NCBI RefSeq assembly: GCF_022605165.1
Contig: NC_063068.1
Location: 1,302,001-1,366,000 of the forward strand
Source of the DNA: Purpureocillium takamizusanense
Taxonomy: Eukaryota; Ascomycota; Sordariomycetes; Hypocreales; Ophiocordycipitaceae
DNA length: 64,000 nucleotides
Direction: 5' to 3'
Part shown: one piece after another, positions 33,853-45,717 of the stretch
Position numbering within the stretch: position 1 is the first letter of the stretch
Layout of the letters: each line of letters begins with the position of its first letter
Translations under genes and position numbers: made by a program
The notes under the pieces: generated by a model
What the model was told of the DNA's origin: nothing
What the model saw: only the letters and a program-made list of their open reading frames with translations
Databases searched by the model: none

Positions 33853-34973
33853 ATGTCGCTCTTTGGCCAGTCGAAGGGCCTCGGCTCCGGGGGTCTCTTC
33901 TCGCAATCACAGCCTGCTCAGCAGACGCAACCGACACAGCCGACAAGCAATGTCTTTGGTCAAACGTTGGGCGGTGGACAGCAGGGAGGCGCTCTGGGCA
34001 GCTCGATGATGCAGCAGCCACAGCAGGTTCAGCAAATGCCTGCCCTCGCACAGTCTGCCGCCCAACTCTCGAGCTCGTTATGGCAGCCGGGTAAAGAGAC
34101 GCCTCGTATGTATTCCGGAGGCGCGCCGCATTCTGGCACAGCTGCTAACCAACGCTGCAGACCAGAAGCCCATTCTGGACCAGATCAAGCTCGTTACCGA
34201 GAAATGGGATCCTTCAAACCCTAGCTGCGTTTTCAAACACTACTTTTACAACAAGGTTGACGAGGCACACATTCCTTTCTACAAACCTCAGCCGCACGAG
34301 GACCCTCGCGAATGGGAAGAGGCTCTGCAGAATAAGCCAGCGCCGGGTTTCATGCCCGTGCTCTGCTCTGGATACACTGGTGTGGCGGACCGTCTCAAGA
34401 CACAGAAGCGGGCCATCTCCGAGTTCAATACGCGGCTGCACCAAATCAATGGCAGCCTTGACGCCATCCTCCAGCGCCACGAGCTCGAGACAGAGGTCAG
34501 GGCACTTGCGGCACGGCGGCGACAGACTGCCATCAGCGAGCGATGCCTAGCGTTGGCGGCACGAGTCCAAATTCTGCGGAACAGGGGCTACGCGCTGAGC
34601 GGTGACGAGGATGACCTCAAGAACCGGCTACAGAACCTGTGTCGGGAAGTGCAGGATCCAGCATTGGGAGCAAGAGAGGAGGAGCTATGGAGCAGGCTCA
34701 TTGTGCTGCGGGCATACTCTGAGCGTCTCAACAAGGAGCTCGACAAGCCGGCGGTCAATGGCAGCGAAGAGCTTGACCCGGACATGGTGGCCAAGGCCAA
34801 GCGGGTAAGCTTCCTCTTCCAGATTGCCATCATGTTGGCGGACTAACAGGTTTGCGCAGGTACTGGAAGACTACGAGAAACAGCTGCAGCACTTGAAAAA
34901 GGAGTTGGAAGCACTGGGGCTGGACTTTGACGAGTGGGAAAAGAGCCGCGGCGCCAATACGAAAGCTAGATGA
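33853..34973 (+). CDS. NUP57: Nucleoporin Nup57/Nup54 (central channel)
   Basis: Exons 33853-34105, 34161-34804 and 34860-34973 give 336 residues. The short N-terminus has LFG and VFG and is rich in Gly/Gln/Ser (about residues 1-85), so the FG region is much reduced. The conserved core follows: HQKPILDQIKLVTEKWDP, CVFKHYFYNKV, EWEEALQNKPAPGFMPVLCSGY and then coiled coils (ISEFNTRLHQINGSLDAILQRHELETEVRALAARR; DYEKQLQHLKKELEALG). Nup57 forms the Nsp1-Nup49-Nup57 heterotrimer of the nuclear pore channel. Introns show GCTAAC and ACTAAC branch points. Identity is confident. Confidence 0.92.
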
Positions 34974-35456
34974 TACCACTGCTTCGGACAGGCGAACGAA
35001 ATGGACATGTTTTAGCCCAATTTGGGGGCATCTCAATTACTTACGCAACGGCGAAATGAGACACCGCCGATATTGGTCGTTAATGCCCTGACGATGCTGC
35101 AACACTGCGAGTACACGGCGGTGAGGAACGGTAGCCTCAAAGCTGCAGTTTTATAATCTGGCCCTTGCTTGCGCGCCATGAATACCCATAGTCACGCCTG
35201 TTTCTTGTGGAAATCATGTTGTTTTAACGCTTGGCTCTAGCCGTCATGGTATGATACAACAGGGCCGGTGGTTGTCCGTGACATGCCCCTTCCATAGCTC
35301 CTCGAATCGTACAGAGAGAGGTCAGTTGACATCTCAAACCGCCTTCCCTCAGCTAGAAAAAAAACTTTCTTATCGTGACAAATTTTTGCGGTGTCCGATG
35401 GCGCATTGTCGGCTCGTTCTCGTGATGGAAGATTTTTCGTCGCGGTCAGGGACCGC
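34974..35456. other. Convergent 3' region of NUP57 and TOM5
   Basis: About 480 bases between two converging genes. No further gene seen. Confidence 0.5.
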
Positions 35457-35752
35457 TCACAGGATTCGGCTGGCCATGTCAATGGCGAACGGGGCTGTCG
35501 CGACAAACCTGGTCAGCAAAGACTCTCAATAAGTCTGCTTGAGAATGGTCAAACATACAGAGATACAGCATAAAGGCCGTGGCGACGACCTGCTGGACGG
35601 TGAAGGTCGCCTCAGCCTCCATGGCGCGGATCTCCTCCGGGGACTGCTGCGGGGGTGCGACTGCACGGGGAGCACGTCAGCAAATATTGTTCGTTGACTA
35701 TTACCCAACAGGTACTGCGGCACGGCGCGTTAGACGTACATCCTCCAAACAT
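35457..35752 (-). CDS. TOM5: Mitochondrial import receptor subunit Tom5
   Basis: Exons 35752-35740 (13 nt), 35660-35559 and 35494-35457 give 50 residues: MFGGFAPPQQSPEE, an amphipathic AEAEATFTVQQVVATAFMLYL helix and SPFAIDMASRIL. The start MFGG, the PQQSPEE element and the PFAID tail match filamentous-fungal Tom5, a tail-anchored small subunit of the TOM complex in the outer membrane. All splice sites are GT-AG and in phase. The exons are below usual open-frame size. The gene is divergent from GCV2, whose product is a TOM-imported matrix enzyme. Confidence 0.92.
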
Positions 35753-36814
35753 CGTGACAAACGGGATGGCGATTTGTGGTGTCTTGGATGTGGTGGTGAT
35801 GTCGGGTGGTTGGGAGTACTTGGGAGGTTACGTAAAAGAAGGGCGACTTCGGCCGGGAGGAGGTGGTCGGCGCTGGCGACGGGCGCGGTCACGGGTGGTA
35901 ACGCCCGGCGGAGACGAAAACTCGGGAGCCGCTAGCCGCCGTAAGAGGCAGCTGGGAGCGCCCAGCGTCGGCCCGAGCGTGGCCGATGTCGTCCACCATT
36001 CGCTCCACCGTGCGTGGGCGCGGCCATGAGTGGTGTCGAGTGTGTCAGAGAAACGGCCACGGGGGGTGCGGTACGTACTGCTGCGGCACGATCCAGTGCT
36101 TCCATGCGGGCGCGGCGCTGCACGGCACAGGGCCGCCAGTGGGCTGTTTCCAGTGCCATCGCCTGGAGTGCGGGCCCCCGGAGCGCGCTGTGGCGGGGAT
36201 TGGGCGGGACGGTGGCCTGCCTTGCCTTATCGGGCCACTGAGACCCAGAGATTAGGTGCATCTACGGAAAATCCCTGCTGTAGCCGCTGCCGCGTCCAGA
36301 AAAAAAAAAGTGACCTGGGCGGCGACCGGTCGTGGCTTCCCTGACAGCTCCTCGGTGGCAGGCGCCGGCAAGCGGTCCGTTCTCATTCTTATAGACGGTG
36401 GTCCTCGTTCCTGCCTCGTCCCGCGATCCCCGCCCTTTGATTGTTCATCTCCGCCTCCTCTCGTCTTGTTGAAATCGAACCTGGGTGACAAAAGCATCTC
36501 GCACAGACACCGGCGACTGCTCTGTGCGCGCCCGCTTCTATTGCCGCGCGACGGATCCCGGCCGGCTGGAAACGGTGACGCTCACTTCTCTCGCACCCGT
36601 ACCCGCCGTGTCAGTGGGCTCGCTCTCCCACACGCTTGACCCCGGGTGGTGGCGACGACCGGCTCTCACCTCCTGCGACCCCCGGCGATAAAGGTTTCCC
36701 GTTGCCGCCCTTCCTCCTTTCTTTCCTCCTCCTCCACCCCTTCGCTCCCTTTGAACGCGTCTTTGTACTCCAAAGAGCCTCACACGGAGTCGAATTGCAC
36801 CCCGTCCAGCTGCA
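35753..36814. promoter_or_regulatory. Divergent upstream region, TOM5 / GCV2
   Basis: About 1.06 kb. The right third is C/T-rich toward the GCV2 start codon. A poly-A run at 36300-36309 is visible. No gene is supported. Confidence 0.5.
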
Positions 36815-39800
36815 ATGGCTTCCAGGTTGGTCCTCGCCCGGGGCGCCGCCCTGCGGCCGACCTTGGTCTCCGGCAGTGGCATGGCCCGCGGCGCTCTCGC
36901 CACGGCTGCGGCTCGCGCCCGCTGCTTCACCCAGACGGCTACCCTCAGCGAGTCTCCCAGTGCCGAGGCGCGTAAGACGCATCTCAAGGCCCTCCGCCGC
37001 GATCCTCTCTACTTGCAAATGCAGAGCGCGCAGGGCAAGCACGAGCAGCCCTGGATGGACTTTTCCTCGCGCCACATCGGGCCCCGCGACGAGGACATCG
37101 CTGAGATGCTCAAGGTGCTCGGCCCCGGCGCCGAGACGCTCGACAATCTGGTCGCGCAGGTCGTTCCCGAGGATGTCATGCTTCCTCCCCAGAAGACGAT
37201 CCAGCCAAGGACTTACAGCGAGTCGGGCATTGCCAAGGCATTCAAGTCCATGAACAAGGAAAACGACATCCGCGTCTGGATGAACGGTGGCGGTTACTAC
37301 CCCGTCGAGGTCCCCTCCGTTATCAAGCGCAACATCCTCGAGAACCCGGCCTGGTACACGAGCTACACCCCCTACCAGGCTGAAATTAGCCAGGGTCGTC
37401 TGGAGTCGCTGCTCAACTTCCAGACCATGATTGTCGACCTCACTGGGCTGCCTGTCGCCAACGCCAGTCTGCTCGACGAGGGCACTGCCGCCGCAGAGGC
37501 CATGACCATGTCTCTCAGCAACCTTTCCACCTCGCGGGCCAAGCGTGAGGGCAAGACGTATGTCGTCTCCCATCTTGTCCACGAGAGCACCTTCCGCGTC
37601 ATGGAGGGCCGCGCCGAGGGTTTTGGCATCCGCCTCGAGCTCATGGATCTCTCCGCCTCGGATGCGCACCAGAAGATTGAGGCCCTTGGTGACGACCTCG
37701 TCGGTGTTCTTGCCCAGTACCCTGACACCGACGGTGGTGTTCAGAACTTGCGCGACCTTGCCGAGGTTGCCCACAAGCAGGGCACTCTTTTCAGCGTAGC
37801 CACCGACCTGTCTGCTTTGACCCTACTCACGCCCCCTGGCGAGTTTGGAGCCGATGTCGCCTTTGGAAACTCGCAGCGTTTTGGTGTCCCTCTCGGCTTT
37901 GGTGGCCCCCATGCCGCCTTCATGGCTGTCAAGGAGAATAGCAAGCGCAGGCTGCCCGGGCGCCTGATTGGCGTTTCCAAGGATCGAACTGGCGGACGTG
38001 CCCTTCGCCTGGCTCTGCAGACCCGAGAGCAGCATATCCGACGAGAGAAGGCCACCAGCAACGTGTGCACGGCTCAGGCCCTCCTCGCTAACATGGCTGC
38101 CATGTACGCCATCTACCACGGTCCCGCCCAGCTCAAGGAGATGGCCGTCAACAACCTCCGATACGCCCGTATGATCCAGGACGCTGCTCAGCACTATGGG
38201 TTTGAAGTCGCCACCCGCACCCTCGACTCCGAGGGACGCGTTCTCTCCGATACCGTTACGCTGCGCCTCGACGAGCCCATCGTCTGCCGGACTCTGCGCC
38301 GTGAGCTTTACAAGCAGGGTATCAGCAGCGGCAGGCCCGGGTCCCGTGACGCGATTGTCCTGGCTGTCCCCACGACCTTCACCCAGGAGACATACATCGG
38401 CATCGTCAAGGCGTTCCAGTCTACCGCCAGCAAGAACTACAACGACAATGACCTCACTGTCGCCCACAGATTTTGGACCAAGGGCTTCGAGGAGTCCTCG
38501 GAGGATGTCGTCAGGGGCATCCCCGAGGCCGTCCGCCGTGAGTCGACTTTCTTGACGCACCCGGTCTTCAACACCCACCACAGCGAGACCGAGATGCTCC
38601 GTTACATGCACCTCCTGCAGTCCAAGGATCTGTCACTGGTTCACTCCATGATTCCCCTGGGCTCGTGCACCATGAAGCTCAATGGCACTACTCAGATGGA
38701 ACTCATCGGCGCCGAAAACATTTCCAACATCCACCCGCACGCGCCAACGAGCGCCGTCAAGGGGTACCAGAGGCTCTTCAGCGCCACCTCCTCCCAGCTT
38801 TCTGCCCTCACCGGCATGGACGCCACCTCTTTGCAACCTAACTCTGGCGCCCAGGGCGAGTTTGCCGGTCTTCGTGTTATCCGCAAGTACCACGAGCAGC
38901 AACCTGGCCCTAAGCGCGACATTTGCCTCATCCCCGTCTCCGCCCATGGCACCAACCCTGCCTCTGCTAGCATGACTGGCATGCGTGTAGTACCCATCAA
39001 GTGCGACACCAACACCGGTAACCTGGACTTGGCCGACCTCGAGGCCAAGTGCAAGAAGCACGAGGCCGAGCTGGGTGCCATCATGATCACGTATCCCAGC
39101 ACTTATGGCGTCTTCGAGCCCAGCATCCGCAAAGTCTGCGAGATTGTTCACCAGCACGGCGGCCTCGTCTACATGGACGGCGCCAACATGAACGCCCAGA
39201 TTGGGCTGACCTCCCCGGGCGCTCTGGGTGCGGATGTCTGCCATCTGAACCTGCACAAGACGTTCTGCATCCCCCACGGTGGCGGCGGCCCAGGCATCGG
39301 CCCGATCTGCGTCAAGGAATTCCTCGAGCCTTATCTCCCTCACAAGGACAGTCAGACCCCCGTCGCCAGCGCCGCGTTTGGCAGCGCCAGCATTGTCCCC
39401 ATCAGCTGGGCCTACATTGCTACCATGGGTGAGTGTGAATCGTGTGACTGAGCCAACTGCAAGTTCGCTGACAATGTTGTAGGTGACAAGGGTCTCCGCA
39501 AGGCCACCGAGGTTGCTCTCTTGAACGCTAACTACCTCCTTGCTCGCCTCAAGGACCACTACCCCATCCTCTATACCAACGACAACGGCCGCTGCGCTCA
39601 CGAGTTCATCATCGACATCCGGCCGTTCAAGGCCAGCGCCGGCATCGAGGTCGTCGATATCGCCAAGCGTCTGCAAGACTACGGCTTCCACTCGCCGACG
39701 ATGAGCTGGCCCGTGCCTAATACGCTTATGATTGAGCCTACCGAGAGTGAGAGCAAGGATGAGCTCGACCGGTTCGTCGATGCCATGATCAGCATCCGCG

Positions 39801-40116
39801 AAGAGATCCGCGAGATCGAGGAGGGCAAGCAGCCCAAGGAGGGCAACGTGCTGCGCAATTCGCCACACACGCAGGCTGACCTCATCGACGGGGACGGGGA
39901 GGGCAAGTGGGACAGGCCGTACTCGAGGCAGAAGGCTGCTTACCCTCTGCCTTATCTGTACGAGAAGAAGTTCTGGCCCACGGTGACGCGTGTGGATGAT
40001 AGTGAGTGCTCGACCGCCCTGATTGACCTACATCTGAATCTAACCAAGCCTCAGCCTACGGTGATACCAACCTGTTCTGCACGTGCCCCCCTGTCGAGGA
40101 CACTACTGAGCAGTAG
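36815..40116 (+). CDS. GCV2: Glycine dehydrogenase (decarboxylating), P-protein of the glycine cleavage system
   Basis: Exons 36815-39428, 39483-40001 and 40055-40116 give 1,064 residues, the usual eukaryotic P-protein size. The N-terminus is a mitochondrial presequence rich in Arg/Ala. Mature landmarks are [51 protein letters not shown], the PLP-binding [16 protein letters not shown] with Schiff-base Lys about residue 815, [11 protein letters not shown], and the final [12 protein letters not shown]. It decarboxylates glycine with PLP and passes the aminomethyl group to H-protein lipoate in the matrix, feeding one-carbon folate metabolism. Both introns are near the 3' end (54 and 53 nt). Strong codon bias creates long antisense open frames (see rejected). 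Confidence 0.97.
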
Positions 40117-40673
40117 AGCTGTCGGCACTGCCAGCAAATGATTTTTTTTGATAAAAGCCATGCATTGTTTCCGTGTGTATAGTACACGTTTTGCTTGCAG
40201 CCCCTTTAGAATTCTTGTCTAGGGATGCACTTGATTTGAGTCACCTCTGCGAGTTTGTCCCGACATCTTTACGGAGACGCTTTTTTGTGCTTTTCAGGCG
40301 GCTACGAAGCAGCCATCCACGGAGTTATCGCGGGTTCTGGAGGCTCTCTATTTAACATACCAGGCGGAACCAATTCAACATCAACGGCGTCTCATGGGCT
40401 GAATGAAGCAAGGACGATCGATCAAGAGGGGTGGGCAGGGCCATCTCATGGTCTGAGATGTGCCGCGAATCACATAGAAATCTTGAAATAAATCAAGCAT
40501 CTAGAATTACATTACATTTACGATTTGTCCTTTTCGAGCGACAAAACCAGTTTCATGCGTGACAAGGCTCTAGAGGCCCCGTGTTCATCGTCGTCGTAGT
40601 GAGGCAAGTCTAGTTGCACAGCCGACCCTTTATATATGAGTAATCTGCGACTGTACATTCCCACATGCTTCCT
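40117..40673. other. Convergent 3' region of GCV2 and SQT1-like gene
   Basis: An AT-rich segment (40480-40530) probably contains polyadenylation signals. No gene seen. Confidence 0.5.
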
Positions 40674-42260
40674 TCATGCCTCAAAGACCAGGGCGACGCC
40701 GTCATCGCCTGCTGTGACGAGCCTCTCGCCCGTCTCACCCTGCACGAAGCCCAGGACGCCACCTCCCTCGCCGTCGCCCCTGTGGCCCTTCCACTCCTTG
40801 AGGAGCCCCGCATCCGCTGTCGCAGCAGTAGCGCCACCGGCACCGGCCGCGCCCGCAGGCTGGGCCCCGGTAGGCGCGACGACGCCGCCGCCGCCGCTGG
40901 CGGCAGCGCCGCCAGCTCTCAGATCCCACCTGCGGACGACGCCGTCCATGCCGCAGCTGGTCAGCAGCCACGTGCCGCGCACGAACTCGACCTTGACGAT
41001 CGAGTGGTCCTCGTGTGCGCCGACGATGTGGCGGCGCACGGCGAAGCGGCGGGAGACGTCGTAGACGACGATGCTGCCGTCGACGGAGCCCGCCGCGAGC
41101 AGGGTCGTCGGGGGCGTCGTCTGAAGGGACGACACGGCCAGCGTCTCCACGCTGTCGCCCTGCGTGTGCAGCGACGCGAGGATCTGCCCGCCTGCGGCTG
41201 CGTCGGTCGCGGCCTTGTTGGCGGCGCCGCGGCCGGCGCTGCTGCGCGCTTGACTCTGACCCCCCTGCTGCGCGAGGCGCGGCAGCGAGACGATCTTGAT
41301 GGCACCGCCGGCACCGCCTACGGCGACAAAGGTGCCCTTGGAGTCGATGGCAATGGAGTAGAGGCCACCCTCGACCTCGAAACGCTGGTCCTCGCCCGTC
41401 AGCGACACGGCCGTCATGCCGTTGTCACCCACGAGGCCCTTGGCGGCGGCGGCGCCCCAGACGTCCCATACGTATAGGCTGCTGTCTTCGGAGATGGTGA
41501 CGAGCAGCTGCCCGTCGGGCGTCCACGCACCGGCTGTGCAGGGTCCCGTGTGCAGGAAGTACGACTGTACGATCTGGAGAGGGTTCGCTTCGTCGGATGG
41601 GTCGATGGTGTAGACCCAGACGGAGCCGTCGGAGGCGCCAAAGGCGACGGTGTTGGGGTTCGTGGCCGAAGGGCAGGGCGCGAGCCAGTTGATCTCCTCG
41701 ACCTCCTGCGTCTCGCCCAGGAGCTTCATGGAAACGCCCGACTGGGGCCGGACGTCGGCCCGCCATGCGCGCAGGCGGCCGTCGAGCCCGCCGCTGACGA
41801 GGACCTCGCCGCGGGGCAGCGTCCAGCACAGGGTGTTTATGGAGTCGGTGTGGCCGTCGAGCGAGAAGAGGCTTTCGAGCTGAGTGCTCTTGGGCGCCTC
41901 GGCAGCGGCGTCCGGGTCGCTGGCGAAGGACGGGGGCAGGACGGGTCGCGAGACCGCGGCCGAGGTGTCGAACAGCCAGCCGGCGCCGGGCGCGTCGTCG
42001 TCCTGCCCGGCGGAGCCGCCAACGGCGACGAGCGACGGGTGGACGGGGTGCTGGGCGATGGTGAAGAGGGAATCCTGGGGTAGGTCGAAGTAGGCGATGG
42101 AGTCGTTCTGCAGGACGAGCTCCTCGGCCTCGTCGTCCGAGTCCATGGCCACGTCGTCGCCCTCGTTGACAATCTCCTCGGCGGCCTCATCGGCGTCGAG
42201 CATGTCGTTCTCGTCGACATCGTCCTCGGGACGGTCGACGTGGTCCTTGGATGAGGACAT
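40674..42260 (-). CDS. WD40 protein of the Sqt1/AAMP family
   Basis: Single exon, 528 residues from the ATG at 42260 (MSSSKDHVD). The start is followed by an acidic region (DVDENDMLDADEAAEEI, DSDDEAEELVL) as in Sqt1 and AAMP. A seven-to-eight-bladed WD40 propeller follows: SLDGHTDSINTLCW, LVSGGLDGRLRAW, EEINWLAPCPSATNPNTVAFGASDGSVWVY, AGAWTPDGQLLVTISEDSSLYVWD, IVVYDVSRRF and SCGMDGVVRRWDLR. Yeast Sqt1 is a dedicated chaperone for ribosomal protein uL16 (Rpl10). A Gly/Ala-rich insert (SGGGGVVAPTG...GAAGAGGATAAT) lies in the last blade. An in-frame ATG at 42515 would add 85 residues, but that stretch lacks family similarity. Confidence 0.88.
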   Translation of the reverse strand: MSSSKDHVDRPEDDVDENDMLDADEAAEEIVNEGDDVAMDSDDEAEELVLQNDSIAYFDLPQDSLFTIAQHPVHPSLVAVGGSAGQDDDAPGAGWLFDTSAAVSRPVLPPSFASDPDAAAEAPKSTQLESLFSLDGHTDSINTLCWTLPRGEVLVSGGLDGRLRAWRADVRPQSGVSMKLLGETQEVEEINWLAPCPSATNPNTVAFGASDGSVWVYTIDPSDEANPLQIVQSYFLHTGPCTAGAWTPDGQLLVTISEDSSLYVWDVWGAAAAKGLVGDNGMTAVSLTGEDQRFEVEGGLYSIAIDSKGTFVAVGGAGGAIKIVSLPRLAQQGGQSQARSSAGRGAANKAATDAAAGGQILASLHTQGDSVETLAVSSLQTTPPTTLLAAGSVDGSIVVYDVSRRFAVRRHIVGAHEDHSIVKVEFVRGTWLLTSCGMDGVVRRWDLRAGGAAASGGGGVVAPTGAQPAGAAGAGGATAATADAGLLKEWKGHRGDGEGGGVLGFVQGETGERLVTAGDDGVALVFEA

Positions 42261-42972
42261 TGCTGCTGCTGCCGTGGGCAAGTAAGGTGTCGTTGTTGGG
42301 GCCGGGGGGTGTTTCGTTCCAGTTCGCGGTTTCCGTCCGCGAGGAACTGAGTCGATTTGGCCGGCGCAAGAAGCTGGAGGGCAAGGCAGAGAAGCAGGAG
42401 GAGGTGGAGCGCCGACACCTCGAAATAACAAGAGCGCGCACAGCAGTTGGGCCGCTGTAATCGAAGGCAACAGAAGGGTTGCTTTGCAACTTTTTTTTTT
42501 TCTACCTGCTAACATGACTGTACGTCACCCGGCGAAAAAATGTTGCTTGATAAGCATAAGCGGCAGCGGCGATGCCCCTCCCCCTCATCTTCCTTCGACC
42601 CCGCCACAGCGCTGGAGGGAGCTCCCGCTTCGAATTGACTACCCACTCCACCACGGCCGCGCAAATGCAGCTACCAACACCCATGGCATTGTGTGGTGAT
42701 CAAAAAGTTGTGAGAGGGCACCACGTCTACGTGCGTAACCCCAGCAACTGTCGCTCATCTACTACTGCCCTGTCGCTTCAAGGTTGTCGTTTGGCGCAAC
42801 ACATGTGCCTCTCCATGTCGGGGACTTTCACACGGCGCTCATTGTCATTTTGTTTGTATTAGGATACTTTGAATGGAACCTAGGTCGTCCCAACTCCTCA
42901 ACGCCGGCCGCCTGAACCCAATCCCTGTAGAACCTCGCACCGTGGTATCCGTTGTGTTTCCTGACTCCGTCA
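42261..42972. other. Intergenic between SQT1-like gene and Spp1
   Basis: Both flanking genes are on the minus strand. It holds the SQT1-like upstream region with a T-run at 42491-42501, and the 3' side of Spp1. No gene seen. Confidence 0.5.
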
Positions 42973-44370
42973 TCACTCCAGAACCTCTACCCAGTTCTGC
43001 TCGGCCTGCTTGCGCTTCCACCTCTCGCCGGCCGCCTCTCTTACGTTCTGCTCTTCCTCGCCCACCTCGGCTGCCTGGCTCGCCATCTCTCGGATCTGGT
43101 ACTTGATGCCGAGGGGCAGCATCTTCTGCCAGCCGCTGTGCACCTTGCATCTTTTTCGCTCGCACATGCCGCGCACCACGTCGCCTTCGCCCAGCGGGTC
43201 GCTTAGCTTGGACTCCTTGAACGTCGTCTCGCCCTCGGGGGACTTGGCGTATGCGGCAAAGGCGTCGCGCGCCGAGATTGTGTCTAGCCGGGAGTCGTAG
43301 CCGCAAATATCTTCGCCGAAGCGGCCGGCCGTGATGGCGGCACGTCGACGCTCTTGCGCCAGCTCAACCAGACTCAGCATTTTGTGGCAGAGTAGGGTCT
43401 CTTCTCCGAGCTGTAGCCGAGCCTTGGAAGAATTCTCCAAGAATTTCTTTTCTTCGTCACTCAATATCAAGGCCAGTGCTTCATCTGAAACTGGTTAGAA
43501 CATCGCATAGTGACGTGCTTGGACCAGAACTGACTCACCAGCATTGGCGTCCGCAGAGGCCTTCGGAAGCGGCGCGGAGAATGGGGGCTTGGACATCTTC
43601 CACACTCCATCTTCATCGGCCTCTGACAGGCTACTACCTAATAGTGCCATGAGCTCATCCTGTGAGAGCTGATCGTTCAAAGGAGCCTTGGCCAACCCCT
43701 TAGGCAGCCGTCCAACCATGCGTTCCCACCACGCTTGCGCATGTTCGTTGGAACAGAAGACGCTCGGCTGGTCCTGCAGTAGGCGCGCCGCTTTACGGCA
43801 TGCACCCATCGCGCATGTCTTCTTGTATATGGTGCGCAGGTTGCCCTTGGTGCAGTTGGGACAGACAAACCGCTCGATGAGGCTCTCGCCAACGTCCTTG
43901 CTCAAGTTGATGCACTCCCCGTGGAACCAGTCTTCACAGTGTTCGCAGCAAATCATCCATCGATGGTCGTCGGGTCCGCGACAGAGGCAATACGGTCCAT
44001 TATCGGACTCGTCGTCGTCATCGTCGCCTGAAGCAGCGTTTGGCCCTTGAGACGAGGGCTTGGACTTCTTGGGTTTCTTACCAGGTGCACCGTTCCTGGG
44101 GCGTTTGGGCGCCTTTTTCACAGTCGAAGCTGTGCCTTTCTTTTTCGGATGAGCCATGGTAGGCGCTGGCTGTGACGGTACTGGGTCTGGCGTTTCTGTG
44201 GAAGGGAGAGGGGTGGGAGATGGTTTGAAGGCTGCAGACGTCGCGTCGCCGTTAGCCGCGGGACGTGGTGAGTCGGTGCCATTTTCCGTCTTCACCGGGT
44301 CATCGTCTATCAGCACGAAGCGCGGCTCGTCTCTGATGCCGTTTGCCGCTGGCGTCTGAACAGGATCCAT
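42973..44370 (-). CDS. PHD-finger subunit of the Set1/COMPASS complex (Spp1/Cps40, CFP1-like)
   Basis: Exons 44370-43539 and 43484-42973 give 447 residues. A lysine-rich basic segment (HPKKKGTASTVKKAPKRPR, then GKKPKKSKP) precedes an acidic stretch and the PHD finger at about 127-173 (YCLCRGPDDHRWMICCEHCEDWFHGECI ... RFVCPNC). Next is the CFP1/Spp1 zinc-binding region: KKTCAMGACRKAARLLQDQPSVFCSNEHAQAWW. The C-terminal half has a coiled coil and CGYDSRLD, CERKRCKVHSGWQKMLPLGIKYQIREMA, typical of Spp1-like proteins. It reads H3K4 methylation and tethers COMPASS to chromatin in the nucleus. The gene is divergent from SCO1, with 373 bases between starts. Confidence 0.9.
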
Positions 44371-44743
44371 AACTGAAGGGGGGGGGAGCGTTTTGGGCGC
44401 TCAAGCCCGGATGGACTTCTCCAGCAACAGTTCGATTTCTTATCAAGCAGTCCAATTCAGATGAGATGCATAGTTCTTTCTGATTGCCGATAATTGATTG
44501 GAGCCTTTACGTCGTTTTGATGTCTGATGAAGTCGCGTTCATAGCCATCGCGGACGCTTGAAGGCGGGCCATGAGCGGGCTAAGCGCCTGACTAAGCGCG
44601 GAAACGCGCCTGTCTTGGTCGGCAAATTTTCGGTGGCAATCGCGCGACTGGTGCCGGTTCCTCCAGATTGTCAGATCATCAATCCATCGCTTTGTTTGTT
44701 CGCCAGCGACAAGCATTGCTGTTTCTTTGCCGAATAGACCATC
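44371..44743. promoter_or_regulatory. Compact divergent promoter, Spp1 / SCO1
   Basis: 373 bases between two divergent start codons; both promoters must lie here. A G8-9/C tract at about 44378-44388 adjoins the Spp1 start. Confidence 0.5.
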
Positions 44744-45717
44744 ATGTCGCACACGGCCGCCGCGGCATCGAAGGCCTTGCCGAGCGCCTTGAGCCAGGCA
44801 AGCGCGCGATTATGCCGACGATGCTTCGCCAGCAGCGCCCTGCAGCCCAAGCAGCTCCGACCGACGCTCCCTCGAGCTCCCATCCAGACCAGACAGCCGA
44901 TTACGCAGCGACGGACAAAGTACAAGACGGTCGAGCAGGCAAAGAGCCGGCATAGCACGGGGGTACAAGCACCAGTGCAGCGAGTGACACTGTCGAGGGC
45001 GAACGTTGGGGGCTGACTTTTTCTGTCGCAGCCATTTTCATGGAAAGCCGGCATCCTCTTTGTCGCGACGTGCGGACTGCTGGTGTGGTATTTCGAGCAT
45101 GAAAAGGAGCGCATGCAGAGGAAGCGCATAGCCGATGCTGCCAAGGGCGTCGGGCGGCCCAAGGTTGGAGGCGAGTTTGCGCTGGTCGACCAGGACGGCA
45201 AGCCGTTCACGAGCGACATGATGAAGGGCAAATACTCCTTGGTATGCATTGCGGCGCGCTTTGGCCTTGCTGAGAGCTGAACGAACTGCAGGTCTACTTC
45301 GGATTCACGCGCTGTCCCGACATCTGCCCCGAAGAGCTCGACAAGATGTCCCGAATGCTCGACGTAGTTGAGGCCAAGGCTCCCGGGTCCCTGCTGCCTA
45401 TCTTCGTTACGTGCGACCCGGCCCGCGACGACTCAAAGGCGCTCAAGGAATACCTGGCCGAGTTCCACCCGGCGTTCATCGGCCTGACGGGCACGTACGA
45501 CCAGATCAAGGACTTGTGCAAGAAGTACCGCGTCTACTTCAGCACGCCTCAGAACGTGAAGCCCGGGCAGGACTACCTGGTTGATCACAGCATCTACTTT
45601 TACCTCATGGATCCAGATGGCGACTTTGTGGAGGCCCTGGGACGGCAGCACTCTCCTGACCAGGCAGCGCAGCTGATACTCGACCACATGAAGGACTGGA
45701 AAGGCACAAAGAATTGA
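44744..45717 (+). CDS. SCO1: Sco1-type copper chaperone for cytochrome c oxidase
   Basis: Exons 44744-44962, 45032-45241 and 45292-45717 give 284 residues. The first 70 residues are Arg/Ser/Ala-rich with few acids (mitochondrial presequence). One membrane helix (about 79-93, ILFVATCGLLVWYF) follows and the thioredoxin-fold domain faces the intermembrane space. The copper site is present: Cys151 and Cys155 in TRCPDICPEE and the distal His242 in VDHSIYFYLMDPDGDF. FVTCDPARD and GLTGTYDQI are family landmarks. Sco1 delivers copper to the CuA site of Cox2. All exon joins are in phase 0. Confidence 0.95.

Noticed and set aside
36611..37774. 387-codon open frame antisense to GCV2
   Set aside because: It mirrors a strongly codon-biased, unmistakable P-protein exon and has no family features of its own. 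The same holds for the 411-codon antisense frame at 38633-39868.
40665..41477. 270-codon plus-strand frame over the WD40 gene
   Set aside because: Antisense shadow of a GC-rich single-exon gene, with composition dominated by Arg/Ala/Gly.
42261..42515. N-terminal extension of the SQT1-like protein from the ATG at 42515
   Set aside because: The added residues are hydrophobic/Pro-rich and unlike the family. The acidic family start begins at 42260.
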